64,000 nt of DNA. Source: Micrococcales bacterium 31B. GTDB lineage: Bacteria; Actinomycetota; Actinomycetes; Actinomycetales; Dermabacteraceae. The notes beneath the pieces were generated by a model that had not been told where the DNA came from, searched no databases, and saw only the letters and a list, made by a program, of their open reading frames with translations. The first letter of the stretch is position 1. The number at the start of each line of letters is the position of its first letter. Shown in pieces: positions 8,415 to 17,087 of the stretch. Where the stretch lies: assembly GCA_022803075.1 (NCBI GenBank), contig JAFFTF010000002.1, positions 412,090 through 476,089 on the forward strand, in the 5' to 3' direction. The translations under genes and the position numbers were made by a program.

Positions 8415-9851
8415 CTACACCGTAGGTTTGCCGTGCGCCAGCAGTCCAGGGTTCTGCTCCACGGGAGGTCGCCAGGGGTGTGCAATCTGCTCAAATCCAC
8501 TTGCGCACCTGAGCAGCACCGCCTCCGACCCCGCCGTACCCGTGAACGACACCGTGCAGGGCCGCCGACCGTGCGCCGTGTACCCCGCGGGCACCGCAAT
8601 GCCCGGATACCCCGCCCTACCCGAGAGGTGCCACAGGGTATTGGGAGAGACGATCGCCAGCGCACCGTGGGTACGCAACACATCATCAAGGGCCGAACGC
8701 GACTGCGCCAGGCCGACCACCAAATTCTGTTGATAGGTTGCCGCCTCGGCGTCGAGGTCGAGCGCCTCCGACTCCGTCAGCAGCGCCATCCCGTAGCGCA
8801 ACCCCGCTTCGGGGTGGGCGCGGTAGAACGCGATCACGTCGGCGAGGCTGCTCGGTATGCCCGTGCCCGCGTAGGGCCCGAGGTACGCATTGAGGTCGCG
8901 CTTGAACTCGTAGTACAGCACCAGCGGTGCCGTGACGGCGGCAACCTCTACCTCGACCAGCTCGGCGCCGGCGGCACTCAGGGCATGCAGAGCGGCGACA
9001 TACGCCTCGCGCGCGCTCTGGTCCCCCGTGGCGGCCGAACCCGCCCAGTCCACTCCGGTCTCCGCGTCCGGGCCCACGACCGCGAGGCGCGCCCCTGCCA
9101 GCCCGGCCACCCCCGCGTCCGCCGCCGCGACGTAGTCGCCCGACCCGCCCGCCATGACCTCAAGCAGCAGCGCGGCGTCGCGCACGTCGCGGGTCATGGG
9201 CCCCGCGGTGTCCTGGGTGGACGCGATGGGCACAATTCCCTGCCCCGGCACCAACCCCACGGTGGGCTTGAGGCCCACCACCGAGGCCGCCGCCGCGGGG
9301 CACAGTATCGACCCGGAGGTCTCCGTGCCGATCGTCGCCGCCGCGAGACCGGCCGCCATCGCGGCAGCCGACCCCGAGGACGAACCCGAAATGTCGAACT
9401 GCAGGTCGTAGGGGTTGAGCACCTGCCCGCCGAGCGACGAATAGCCGTTGGGCATCGAATACGTCAAGAAGTTGGCGAACTCGCTGAGGTTGACCTTGCC
9501 GAGCACGATGGCCCCGGCCTCGCGCAGTCGCGCCACCACCGGAGCGTCCGCACGGGGCCGATGCCGGGCGAGCGCGATGGAACCGGCCGTGGTGGGCAGG
9601 TCGGCGGTGTCGAGGTTGTCCTTCAGCAGAATCGGCAGGCCCTCGAGGACGCGCGCGTGGCCCGCCTGCCTGCGCGCATCGCTGGCTGCGGCCTCCTCGC
9701 GGGCCAGGGGGTTGATGCTGCGCACGGCGTTGATGACGGCGTACCGCGCGATGCGTTCGAAGTATCGGTCGACCAGTTGGGCGCTGGTCACCTCGCGGGC
9801 GCGCAGGGCCGCGAGCACCGCGGTGGCGGTCACGCGATCGAGGTCAAGCAC
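8415..9851 (-). CDS. Amidase signature-family hydrolase
   Basis: 478-residue serine amidase of the GatA/amidase-signature family, hydrolysing a C-N amide bond. The Ser-cisSer-Lys catalytic set is visible: K77 in LLKDN, S157/S158 in SGSSSGS, S181 in TETSGS. No signal peptide, so probably cytoplasmic. The start is GTG 9849-9851 with AAGGAG 7 nt upstream. No GatB or GatC neighbours are present, so it is more likely a catabolic amidase than the tRNA amidotransferase subunit. Substrate unknown. Confidence 0.88.
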   Translation of the reverse strand: MLDLDRVTATAVLAALRAREVTSAQLVDRYFERIARYAVINAVRSINPLAREEAAASDARRQAGHARVLEGLPILLKDNLDTADLPTTAGSIALARHRPRADAPVVARLREAGAIVLGKVNLSEFANFLTYSMPNGYSSLGGQVLNPYDLQFDISGSSSGSAAAMAAGLAAATIGTETSGSILCPAAAASVVGLKPTVGLVPGQGIVPIASTQDTAGPMTRDVRDAALLLEVMAGGSGDYVAAADAGVAGLAGARLAVVGPDAETGVDWAGSAATGDQSAREAYVAALHALSAAGAELVEVEVAAVTAPLVLYYEFKRDLNAYLGPYAGTGIPSSLADVIAFYRAHPEAGLRYGMALLTESEALDLDAEAATYQQNLVVGLAQSRSALDDVLRTHGALAIVSPNTLWHLSGRAGYPGIAVPAGYTAHGRRPCTVSFTGTAGSEAVLLRCASGFEQIAHPWRPPVEQNPGLLAHGKPTV

Positions 9852-9885
9852 GAGTTTGCTCCTTGGGGCGATGGTCTAGAACACG

Positions 9886-9915
9886 GCGAACCCCCACGTA
9901 CACGTGGGGGTTCGC
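9886..9915. terminator. Hairpin terminator of the sugar ABC operon
   Basis: GCGAACCCCCACGT and its perfect complement form a 14-bp stem around a 2-nt centre, between the stop of the solute-binding protein gene and the start of the amidase gene. Confidence 0.75.
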
Positions 9916-9990
9916 GTTCATATTCACTGTATAGGGCGGCCGCCGAACCGCAACCTCAGCGGTCGGGCGGCGCGGGCCACAGGTCGCGGC

Positions 9991-11340
9991 TTAGGCGAGC
10001 TTGGGCTTGACCTGCTTGGTGTAGATGTCCTCCAGCTGCGCCTTGACCGTGGTGAGCACGGTCTTCGCGTCCTGCTTTTGCGAGAGGATCAGGCCGATGC
10101 CGTCGGCGATGGCCTTGTCTCCGCCGGGCAGAAAGACGCGGGCCCAATCCTGCGAGCGCGTGTGCGAGAGCTGGTCGATGGCCACCTGCGCCTGCGGGGT
10201 CTTCGAGGTGATGCTCGAGGCGTCGGCCGACTTGCGCACCGGCATGTAGCCGGTCGCCGCGGCGAACTTCACGGTGTTCTCGGGGCTGGTCGCGAACTTG
10301 ATGAAGTTCGCGGCCGCGAGCTGCTCCTCGGGAGTGATGGCCTGCGGAATGCCGAGGCCCGAACCGCCCGTGGGGCACACCATGTCGGTGGCCTTGTCTC
10401 CACCGGGCAGGAACCCGACGCCGACCTCGAACTTGTCGCCCGCGGTGGTGAGCACGCCCACGAGCGAGCCGGTGGACGAGATGGTGCAGCTCACGGCGCC
10501 CGCCGCGAAGTCGTCGGCCTGGTCGTTGGCGGTGACTCCCGCCCAGCCGTCGGCGATGGCCTTGGCGGCATATTCGACGGCGTCGATCACGGGCTGCTCG
10601 TTGACGGTGATGGTCCATTCATTCGAGAAGCCACCGCCATTGCCCCACGTGGGGTTTTGGAATACCCAACCCGCGTAGCCCGCGAAGGCGCCGTTTTGGT
10701 ACGCCACCTTGCCCGTGGCGGCCTTCAACTTGGGGCCCCATTCGGCCATCTCGGCCCACGTCTTGGGGGCGCGATCCTCGAGGCCCGCCTTCGCCCAGTC
10801 GGCCTTGTTGTAGTAGAACAGCGGGGTCGAGCGGGCGTAGGGGAACGCCCACTGCTTGTCGCCGTAGGTGTAGTCGCCCCACAGGGCGTCCACGTAATCG
10901 GCCTGTTCGATGCCCACCTGAGTCACGAGGTCGTTCACGGGAATGATCTGGTCGTTGATCATGTACCTAAACCACCAGACGTCCGAGAGCAGCACCACTC
11001 CGGGCAGCTTGCCACCGGCCTGGGCGGTGTTGAACTTCGCCGCGATCTCCTCGTAGTCCTTGCCGCCCGTGACGAGCGTGACCTTCGTGTCGCTCTGCGA
11101 GGAGTTGAACGCGTCGATGATCTCTTGCTCAACGTCTTTCGAGCCGCCCGGGTGGGAGGACCAGAACTCGATGGTCGCGGCGGGCTTGACCGAGGCGAAG
11201 TCGACGGCCGTGGTGGCGCTCGCAGCCGAGGTGTTGGCTTCGTCGGTGGCGCCCGCGGGGCCGCACGCGGCGAGGGCCGCGCCGGTGGCCGCCACGGCGC
11301 CGGTCGCGAGGAGGCTGCGTCGGGTGAGGGGTGTAAACAT
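9991..11340 (-). CDS. ABC transporter solute-binding lipoprotein (sugar type)
   Basis: Extracytoplasmic binding protein, 449 residues, of the UgpB/MalE-like family 1. The signal has a twin-arginine pair (R7, R8), a hydrophobic core and a lipobox LAAC with C26 as the lipidation site. The mature part begins TIEFWSSHPGGSKDVE, similar to glycerol-3-phosphate and sugar binders. Last gene of the three-gene operon with the two permeases. GGAG lies upstream of its ATG. The ligand is inferred to be a sugar or sugar phosphate. Confidence 0.88.
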   Translation of the reverse strand: MFTPLTRRSLLATGAVAATGAALAACGPAGATDEANTSAASATTAVDFASVKPAATIEFWSSHPGGSKDVEQEIIDAFNSSQSDTKVTLVTGGKDYEEIAAKFNTAQAGGKLPGVVLLSDVWWFRYMINDQIIPVNDLVTQVGIEQADYVDALWGDYTYGDKQWAFPYARSTPLFYYNKADWAKAGLEDRAPKTWAEMAEWGPKLKAATGKVAYQNGAFAGYAGWVFQNPTWGNGGGFSNEWTITVNEQPVIDAVEYAAKAIADGWAGVTANDQADDFAAGAVSCTISSTGSLVGVLTTAGDKFEVGVGFLPGGDKATDMVCPTGGSGLGIPQAITPEEQLAAANFIKFATSPENTVKFAAATGYMPVRKSADASSITSKTPQAQVAIDQLSHTRSQDWARVFLPGGDKAIADGIGLILSQKQDAKTVLTTVKAQLEDIYTKQVKPKLA

Positions 11341-11371
11341 GGGGTTTCTCCTTGGGGGTGTTTGTCAAAGC

Positions 11372-12301
11372 TTAACCGGTGACGGCGCCCTGCGTGAGGC
11401 CTTCGACGATATAGCGTTGCAGCATCGCGAAGACAATGAGGATGGGCAAGATAACGAGGGCGGCGCCCGCCATGAGCATGCCCCACTGGGTCGCTCCGGG
11501 TTCGGTGTTTTGCAGCAGGGCGAGGCCTGCGGGCAGGGTCTTCATGCCGGGGTCATTGGTGATGACGAGGGGCCACAGGTAGTCGTTCCATTCGTTGACC
11601 ACCGAAACGAGGCCCACCGTCGCGATCGCGGGGGCGCTCACGGGCACGATCACCTGCCACAACGCTCTCCAATGCGAGGCGCCATCGATCTGCGCGGCCT
11701 CGACGATCGAGGGCGGCACCGCCATGAACTGCTGACGCAGCAAGAACGTGCCAAAGGCCGTTCCCAGACCGGGCAGGATGATGCCCCAGTAGGTGTCCTG
11801 GCCACCCAGATTCGCGATCAGGGTGTAGTTCGGCACGAGGGTGACCTGCGGCGGCACCATGAGCGCCACGAGGATCACCACGAACACGACCCTCTTGAAC
11901 GGGAACTTGATGAACACGAGCGCGTAGGCGCTGAGAATGGCGAGCACCACCTTGATACTCGCGCCGATGGCGGTCACGATCACCGAGTTGGCGAACATGC
12001 GCCAGATCGGCACGGCCTCCGCCGCGTCGACATAGTTGCCCGTGTAGAACGAGCCCGGCAGCCAATGGATCGGCACCGTGACGATCTCGCCGCGGATCTT
12101 GAAGCTCGACACGATCATCCACAGCAGCGGCAGCACCATGATGATGGTCGCGATCACGAGCGGCACGTAGCCCTGCAGCACGGTTTCCACGAAGTTTCGC
12201 CGCGTAAAGGCTGAGGGTTTCGGACGCTCCGGTGCGGGCGTTGGCACCCCGCCCCCCTGGGGCCCGGGTTCTGATGGTTTCGAAAGGCTCACGGCGCTCA
12301 T
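11372..12301 (-). CDS. ABC sugar transporter permease (UgpE/MalG-like)
   Basis: 309-residue inner-membrane permease with six helices and the cytoplasmic EAA loop EAAQIDGASHWRALWQVIVP that docks the ATPase. ATG 12301 overlaps the stop of the upstream permease (ATGA), so the two subunits are translationally coupled. The N-terminal 40 residues are Pro-rich and cytoplasmic. A longer frame continues upstream in the same register but lies inside the other permease gene. Confidence 0.88.
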   Translation of the reverse strand: MSAVSLSKPSEPGPQGGGVPTPAPERPKPSAFTRRNFVETVLQGYVPLVIATIIMVLPLLWMIVSSFKIRGEIVTVPIHWLPGSFYTGNYVDAAEAVPIWRMFANSVIVTAIGASIKVVLAILSAYALVFIKFPFKRVVFVVILVALMVPPQVTLVPNYTLIANLGGQDTYWGIILPGLGTAFGTFLLRQQFMAVPPSIVEAAQIDGASHWRALWQVIVPVSAPAIATVGLVSVVNEWNDYLWPLVITNDPGMKTLPAGLALLQNTEPGATQWGMLMAGAALVILPILIVFAMLQRYIVEGLTQGAVTG

Positions 12302-13248
12302 ACGTAATGCACCTTCTTTTCGAGGTAGAGCATCTGCACGAGGGTGACCACCAGCAGCACGACGAAAAGGATCGACGACACGGCCGCCGAGTAGCCGGCG
12401 CGTCCGGACGTAAAGGCCTCGTCGTACACCTGGTAAATGAGGGTGGTCGTGGCGTTCACGGGTGGGCCGCCGCGCGTCATGATGCTGATGATGTCGAACG
12501 CCTGCAGCGAGTTCAAAATGGTGGTCACCGAGAGAAAGAAGGTGGTGGGCGAGAGCAGGGGGAACGTGATGCGCGTGAAACGCTGAAAGCGATTCGCCCC
12601 ATCGAGTTGCGCCGCTTCGAGCACGTCGCCGCGCACCGACTGCAGCGCGGCAAGGTAGACCACGGCGCAGTAGCCGAGGTTCTTCCAGATGTACACGATG
12701 ATGATCATCGCGAGCGCGGGCCCGGGCTGCTGGTACCAGTTGGGCCCGCTCGTGCCGACCCACGCGAGCACGCCCGAGAGCGCACCATAGGTGGGGTCGA
12801 AGATGAACAACCACACGATGCCGACGCCCACGCCGGAGAGCACGTACGGCGCGAATATGGCCGAGCGCGCGAATACGGTACCGCGCAACTTTTGGTTGAG
12901 CACGAGGGCCATGAGGAGCCCGAACAGCATCGAGCCGCCGACGGTGGCGATGGTGAAAATGAGGGTCACCTTGATGACGGTCCAGCTGTTGGGGTCGGTG
13001 AACCATTCGACGTAGTTACCGAGCCCGATCTTGCGGAACGTCCTGCCGCCGAGGTTCCAGTCCAGCGTCGAGTTATAGAAATTCTGGAACAGCGGTGAGT
13101 ACACAAAGGCTGTCAGCAGTGCCAGGTTGGGTAGCAGGAACGCCACGAACGTCAGGTATTCGCGCAGTTTGCGCGAGTTTCGACGGCGCGGCGGTTGCCG
13201 CGTTGACACCGCGCGGGGGGGCGCCGGGGAGCCGGCTTTCACGGTCAT
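12298..13248 (-). CDS. ABC sugar transporter permease (UgpA/MalF-like)
   Basis: 316 residues, first gene of the importer operon. Six transmembrane helices and the EAA loop EAAQLDGANRFQRFTRITFP are visible. The RBS GAGAGG is 5 nt before the ATG. No ATPase gene accompanies the operon. Actinobacterial sugar importers commonly share one MsiK/UgpC-type ATPase encoded elsewhere. Confidence 0.88.
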   Translation of the reverse strand: MTVKAGSPAPPRAVSTRQPPRRRNSRKLREYLTFVAFLLPNLALLTAFVYSPLFQNFYNSTLDWNLGGRTFRKIGLGNYVEWFTDPNSWTVIKVTLIFTIATVGGSMLFGLLMALVLNQKLRGTVFARSAIFAPYVLSGVGVGIVWLFIFDPTYGALSGVLAWVGTSGPNWYQQPGPALAMIIIVYIWKNLGYCAVVYLAALQSVRGDVLEAAQLDGANRFQRFTRITFPLLSPTTFFLSVTTILNSLQAFDIISIMTRGGPPVNATTTLIYQVYDEAFTSGRAGYSAAVSSILFVVLLVVTLVQMLYLEKKVHYV

Positions 13249-13305
13249 GCTGTCCTCTCAGGGCCACGTCGACTCACGGGCCGAATAGACCTTAGCAGCG
13301 AGTTT

Positions 13306-13323
13306 TTAGGCGACCTTGCCTAA
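13306..13323. promoter_or_regulatory. Inverted repeat upstream of the ABC importer
   Basis: TTAGGC-N6-GCCTAA lies 58-75 bp upstream of the first permease gene. It resembles a DtxR/IdeR iron box but is one base shorter between the TTAGG and CCTAA arms, so another regulator is equally possible. Confidence 0.35.
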
Positions 13324-13386
13324 CTACACGAAGTTACCGCACAGTTGGGTCAGATTTCATGCCGGATTTAGATAAAGCCTGGTTCT

Positions 13387-13411
13387 GGACGCGCGCGCGC
13401 CGCGCTGGCAG
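13387..13411. repeat. 25-bp GC repeat, left copy flanking D-amino-acid module
   Basis: It begins GGACGCGCGCGC and ends CGCTGGCAG, identical over 25 bp and in the same orientation as 18491-18515. It lies just beyond the stop codon of the RidA gene. Confidence 0.8.
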
Positions 13412-13449
13412 CTTCGCCCGCCCTGGGTTTCGGCCCGCGAGCCGCACGT

Positions 13450-13851
13450 TTACCCGACTACGGCCATCGCGTCGATCTCCACCAGCATGACCTCGTGGGG
13501 CAATTCGACGAACACCGTCGTGCGGCACGGCAGCTGACCACTCGGCACATTCGCCTCGATGAACTCGGCGTACACCTCATTCATGGCCGCGAAGTGAGCG
13601 CGGGTGGTGAGGTAGACGCGCAGCATCACGACGTCTTCAAACGTGGCGCCCGCGGCGTCGACGATGGCCTTGACGTTCTCGAGGGTGCGCAGGGTTTGGG
13701 CCCTCACGTCTCCCTCGCCAATGTACTGCTGGGTGGCCGGGTCCATGGGGCCCTGGCCCGAGACCTGGAGGATCGGCCCCTTGCGCAGGCCTTGTGAAAA
13801 AACATGGGCGGGCGCGGGCGCCCGGTCGGTCAGTACTACGTGCTTGGGCAT
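13450..13851 (-). CDS. RidA family enamine/imine deaminase
   Basis: 133 residues, YjgF/YER057c/UK114 fold. The catalytic arginine is in CRTTVFVELP, and GQGPMDPATQQ and the C-terminal VEIDAMAVV strand are typical. RidA hydrolyses reactive 2-aminoacrylate and imines released by PLP enzymes. The start ATG 13851 has AAGGA 6 nt upstream. It is divergent from the D-amino-acid PLP enzyme gene, which can generate exactly such an intermediate, so a clean-up role for that enzyme is inferred. Confidence 0.9.
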   Translation of the reverse strand: MPKHVVLTDRAPAPAHVFSQGLRKGPILQVSGQGPMDPATQQYIGEGDVRAQTLRTLENVKAIVDAAGATFEDVVMLRVYLTTRAHFAAMNEVYAEFIEANVPSGQLPCRTTVFVELPHEVMLVEIDAMAVVG

Positions 13852-14090
13852 GGTGTCCTTTTCTGGCGGCCCGGGGCCGCGCGGGTGTGATGGGGTTACT
13901 GGTATCGGAGGGTAATCGGGCCACGGGGGCGTCCGCAAACCCCAACTGGCCCTCCCGGCCGACTGCGGTGGGCTAGGCTGGCGCACGCGGCGGCCCCCCG
14001 CCGCGCCCCTGTGAGGGCGTTACGCTGCACCGATGCGGCGGGCGACCTCGTGCGGCAATCTTTTCACACGTCTTTTTGCAGCGGAGCACC
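13852..14090. promoter_or_regulatory. Divergent promoter region of RidA and D-amino-acid genes
   Basis: 239 bp between two divergent starts. It is very GC-rich. TAGGCT at 13973 and a GGCGG-CCGCC stem near 13990-14005 are visible, but no promoter can be fixed and no clear operator palindrome was found. Confidence 0.35.
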
Positions 14091-15320
14091 ATGACGATTG
14101 CAGCGAACCTCCCCCACCCCGGCACGCCCGCCACGCCCGCCAAGGGTCTCGGGGTGCCGCCCGAACGCTTCGCCGACCTCACGGGGGTGCGGCTCGCCGA
14201 ACTCACCACTCCCCTCGTGGCCCTGTACGAGGAGGCGATTTCGCATAACCTCGCGACGATGGCCGCGTGGTGTCGGGAGCACGATGCCGACCTGGCTCCG
14301 CACGGCAAGACCAGCATGAGCCCCGAACTCTGGCAGCGTCAGCTCGACGCCGGGGCCGTCGCGATCACGCTTGCGAACGTGCCCCAACTGCAGGTCGCCC
14401 GCGCGCACGGGTTTGCGAACCTGCTGCTCGCGAACGCGCTCGTGAACCCCGCCGACATTGCGTGGGTGAGCGCCGAAACCGCTCGCGGGGCGGCGATCGC
14501 GTCGTGGGTGGACCACGTGGACACCGTGGCGCTGCTGGATCGCCACGCGACGGCGACGTTGCCGGTCATGGTCGAACTGGGGTGGCCCGACGCCCGCACG
14601 GGAGCCCGCAGCGTCGCGGAGGCTGTGTTGGTCGCGCACGCCGTCAAGGCCTCGCCCCGGCTGCGACTCGTCGGGGTGTGCGGCTACGAGGGTGCGGTGG
14701 CGCACTCGCGCGACGAGGCCGATCTCGCCACCGTGCGCGAGTACCTGGGGTTGCTCGCCGAGCTGCACGGGGAGTGTTCCGCGCTGTATGAGGTGCATAC
14801 GGCCTGGCTGTCGGCGGGCGGCAGCGCCTATTTCGACCAGGTGATGGAGGTGCTCGGCCCCGTTGCCCGCGCGAGCGGAGCCCGCGTGCTGCTGCGTTCG
14901 GGGGCATACGTGGTGCATGACGGCGGTTTTTGCGAGCGCGTCAACCCGCTGCGCGGAGACAAGTCGCGCGCCATGCGCAACGGGGCGCAGGCGTTCGCGC
15001 ATGTGGTCTCGCAGCCCGAGCCGGGCCTCGCGCTGCTGAACGTGGGCAAGCGCGACGTGCCCTACGACATCGATCTGCCCCGCGCCGTGGCGATCGGCCC
15101 TCACCTCGGCGCTGCGCATGAGCCGTTCGAGGGCGAGGTCACCGGCGTGAACGATCAGCACGCTTTCATGCGCTTCGACGCGGGCGGGCGCGTGCCCCGC
15201 ATCGGCGAGGTGGTGCGACTCAACCTCTCGCACTCGTGCACCGTGCTCGACAAGTGGGCGGCGCTGCCGCTGCTCGATGCCGACGAGCGGGTGCTGCGCG
15301 TGGTGCGCACGCACTTCTAA
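14091..15320 (+). CDS. DSD1-type PLP enzyme (D-serine dehydratase / D-threonine aldolase-like)
   Basis: 409 residues. The N-terminal alanine-racemase-like barrel carries the PLP lysine K73 in APHGKTS, and the C-terminal beta domain has the metal site H381/C383 in LSHSCTVLDKW, as in fold-type III D-serine dehydratases and D-threonine aldolases. It acts on a D-hydroxyamino acid. Which one cannot be decided. ATG 14091 is preferred over the upstream in-frame TTG because GCGGAG lies just before it. Its stop overlaps the next start by one base (TAATG). With the deacylase and permease it forms an operon. Confidence 0.85.
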   Translation: MTIAANLPHPGTPATPAKGLGVPPERFADLTGVRLAELTTPLVALYEEAISHNLATMAAWCREHDADLAPHGKTSMSPELWQRQLDAGAVAITLANVPQLQVARAHGFANLLLANALVNPADIAWVSAETARGAAIASWVDHVDTVALLDRHATATLPVMVELGWPDARTGARSVAEAVLVAHAVKASPRLRLVGVCGYEGAVAHSRDEADLATVREYLGLLAELHGECSALYEVHTAWLSAGGSAYFDQVMEVLGPVARASGARVLLRSGAYVVHDGGFCERVNPLRGDKSRAMRNGAQAFAHVVSQPEPGLALLNVGKRDVPYDIDLPRAVAIGPHLGAAHEPFEGEVTGVNDQHAFMRFDAGGRVPRIGEVVRLNLSHSCTVLDKWAALPLLDADERVLRVVRTHF

Positions 15321-17017
15321 TGGCTGTCGCGAACGGCCCGGTGCGGGGCGAGATCGACGTGCGGGGCGAGATCGAGGTGCGGGGCGACGAGACAGAGGTG
15401 CGTCATGTGACGGTGCTCGACGGCACGGGGGGCGAGCCGTACACGGCAACCCTGCGCTTTGGGCCCGGGGGCATCACGAGCATCGAAAGGAGGCCCGACG
15501 GGGACGACGGCCGGGACGGGGGCGAGGACGCCGGGTACGCCCCCGCGGCCCCTCGCCTCGCGATCTGCCCCGGCTTCATCGACCTGCACGCGCACTCTGA
15601 CCTGCAGATTCTGCTCACCCCTGAGCACCCCTCGCGACTGAATCAGGGCATCACCACCGAGGTGCTGGGCCAAGACGGCCTCTCGTACGCGCCCTCGCAC
15701 CCGTCGATCCGCGATGCGATAGCCGACAAGATCGCGGGCTGGAACACGCGGCCCCACCCCGCGCCCGGCTGGGCCACCGTGCGCGACTACCTCGACCACC
15801 TCGACGCGGCCGGTATCGCCACCAACGCCGCCTATCTCGTGCCGCAGGGGGTCTTGCGTGCGCTCGTCGTGGGCCTCGACCCGCGGCCGGCGACCCCAGG
15901 CGAGATCGATGCCATGTGCGACCTGCTCGCCGAGGGCCTCGACGACGGCGCCGTGGGCCTCTCGGCGGGCCTCACCTACACGCCCGGCATGTACGCCTCC
16001 GATGCCGAACTCGCCGCCTTGTGCCGCGTGGTGGCCGAGCGCGGCGGCTATTTCGCCCCGCATCACCGTAGCTACGGTCTCGGCGCCCTCGAGGCGTATG
16101 CCGAGATGATCGACCTCGCGCGCCGCACCGGTTGCCCCCTGCACCTCACGCACGCGACCCTAAACTTTCGCCCCAACGCGGGCCGCGCGGGCGAACTGCT
16201 CGCGCTCATCGACGCGGCCCTCGACGACGGGCTCGACCTCACCCTCGACACCTACCCGTACCTGCCCGGCTCGACCACCCTCGCGGCGGTGCTACCGTCG
16301 TGGGCCGGAGCGGGCACCACCGACGAGATCCTCGCGCGGCTCACCTCACCCGCCGACCTCGCGCGACTGCGCCACGACCTCGAGGTCGCGGGTTCCGACG
16401 GTTGCCACGGTGTCACGGCCGAGTGGGAGACCATCGAGATCTCCGGTGTCGCCACGGCGAGCCTCGCGCCGTACGTGGGCCGCACCCTCGCCGACCTCGC
16501 GGCCGAACGCGGCGCCGACCCGTTCGACGTGTTTGTCGAGACCCTGCTCGCCGACCGGCTCGCGACCGGGATTCTGCAACACGTCGGCCACGAAGACAAC
16601 GTGCGGGCCATTCTGCAGCACCGCGCCCACACGGGCGGCACCGACGGCATTCTCATCGGCGCCAAGCCCCACCCGCGCGGCTGGGCCACGTTCCCCCGCT
16701 ACCTCGGCCACTACTCGCGTGACCTTGGCCTGCTGCCCCTGCCCGAGATGGTCGCGCATCTGACCGGACGCCCCGCCGCCCGCCTTGGCCTCGCCTCGCG
16801 CGGTCTCGTGCGCGAGGGCTACGCCGCCGACCTCGTGCTCTTCGACCCGGCCCGCATCGCCGATACGGCGACGTTCGCGGACCCCCGCCAACCCAGCGCG
16901 GGCATGCACTCCGTGTGGGTGAACGGTCGCCTCGCCTGGTCGGGCCACGGCGCCAGGGGGGTGCGCGCGGGTCGGGCCCTCCGGGCGTCCGGCTCGGGTA
17001 CCCGGCCCCGCGACTGA
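15320..17017 (+). CDS. N-acyl-D-amino-acid deacylase (amidohydrolase)
   Basis: 565-residue metal-dependent amidohydrolase releasing D-amino acids from N-acyl derivatives. Metal ligands are visible in DLHAHSD, HHRSYG and HLTHA, and the family-specific segments ILQHVGHEDNVRAIL and PRYLGHY are present. The start is translationally coupled to the preceding PLP-enzyme gene. An 18-bp repeat at 15343-15378 gives two GEI(D/E)VR units at the N-terminus. The last 25 residues are Arg/Gly-rich and lie in GC-rich repeat-like DNA, so the tail may be an extension. Confidence 0.9.
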   Translation: MAVANGPVRGEIDVRGEIEVRGDETEVRHVTVLDGTGGEPYTATLRFGPGGITSIERRPDGDDGRDGGEDAGYAPAAPRLAICPGFIDLHAHSDLQILLTPEHPSRLNQGITTEVLGQDGLSYAPSHPSIRDAIADKIAGWNTRPHPAPGWATVRDYLDHLDAAGIATNAAYLVPQGVLRALVVGLDPRPATPGEIDAMCDLLAEGLDDGAVGLSAGLTYTPGMYASDAELAALCRVVAERGGYFAPHHRSYGLGALEAYAEMIDLARRTGCPLHLTHATLNFRPNAGRAGELLALIDAALDDGLDLTLDTYPYLPGSTTLAAVLPSWAGAGTTDEILARLTSPADLARLRHDLEVAGSDGCHGVTAEWETIEISGVATASLAPYVGRTLADLAAERGADPFDVFVETLLADRLATGILQHVGHEDNVRAILQHRAHTGGTDGILIGAKPHPRGWATFPRYLGHYSRDLGLLPLPEMVAHLTGRPAARLGLASRGLVREGYAADLVLFDPARIADTATFADPRQPSAGMHSVWVNGRLAWSGHGARGVRAGRALRASGSGTRPRD

Positions 17018-17087
17018 CCTGCCCCGCAACCCAAGCTTCGCTCCGCCCACCGGCGCGCCACGAGTGCGCCCACAACGAAAGGACACC

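Noticed and set aside
13306-13323. True DtxR/IdeR iron box
   Set aside because: The arms are 18 rather than 19 bp overall, so it is kept only as an unnamed inverted repeat.
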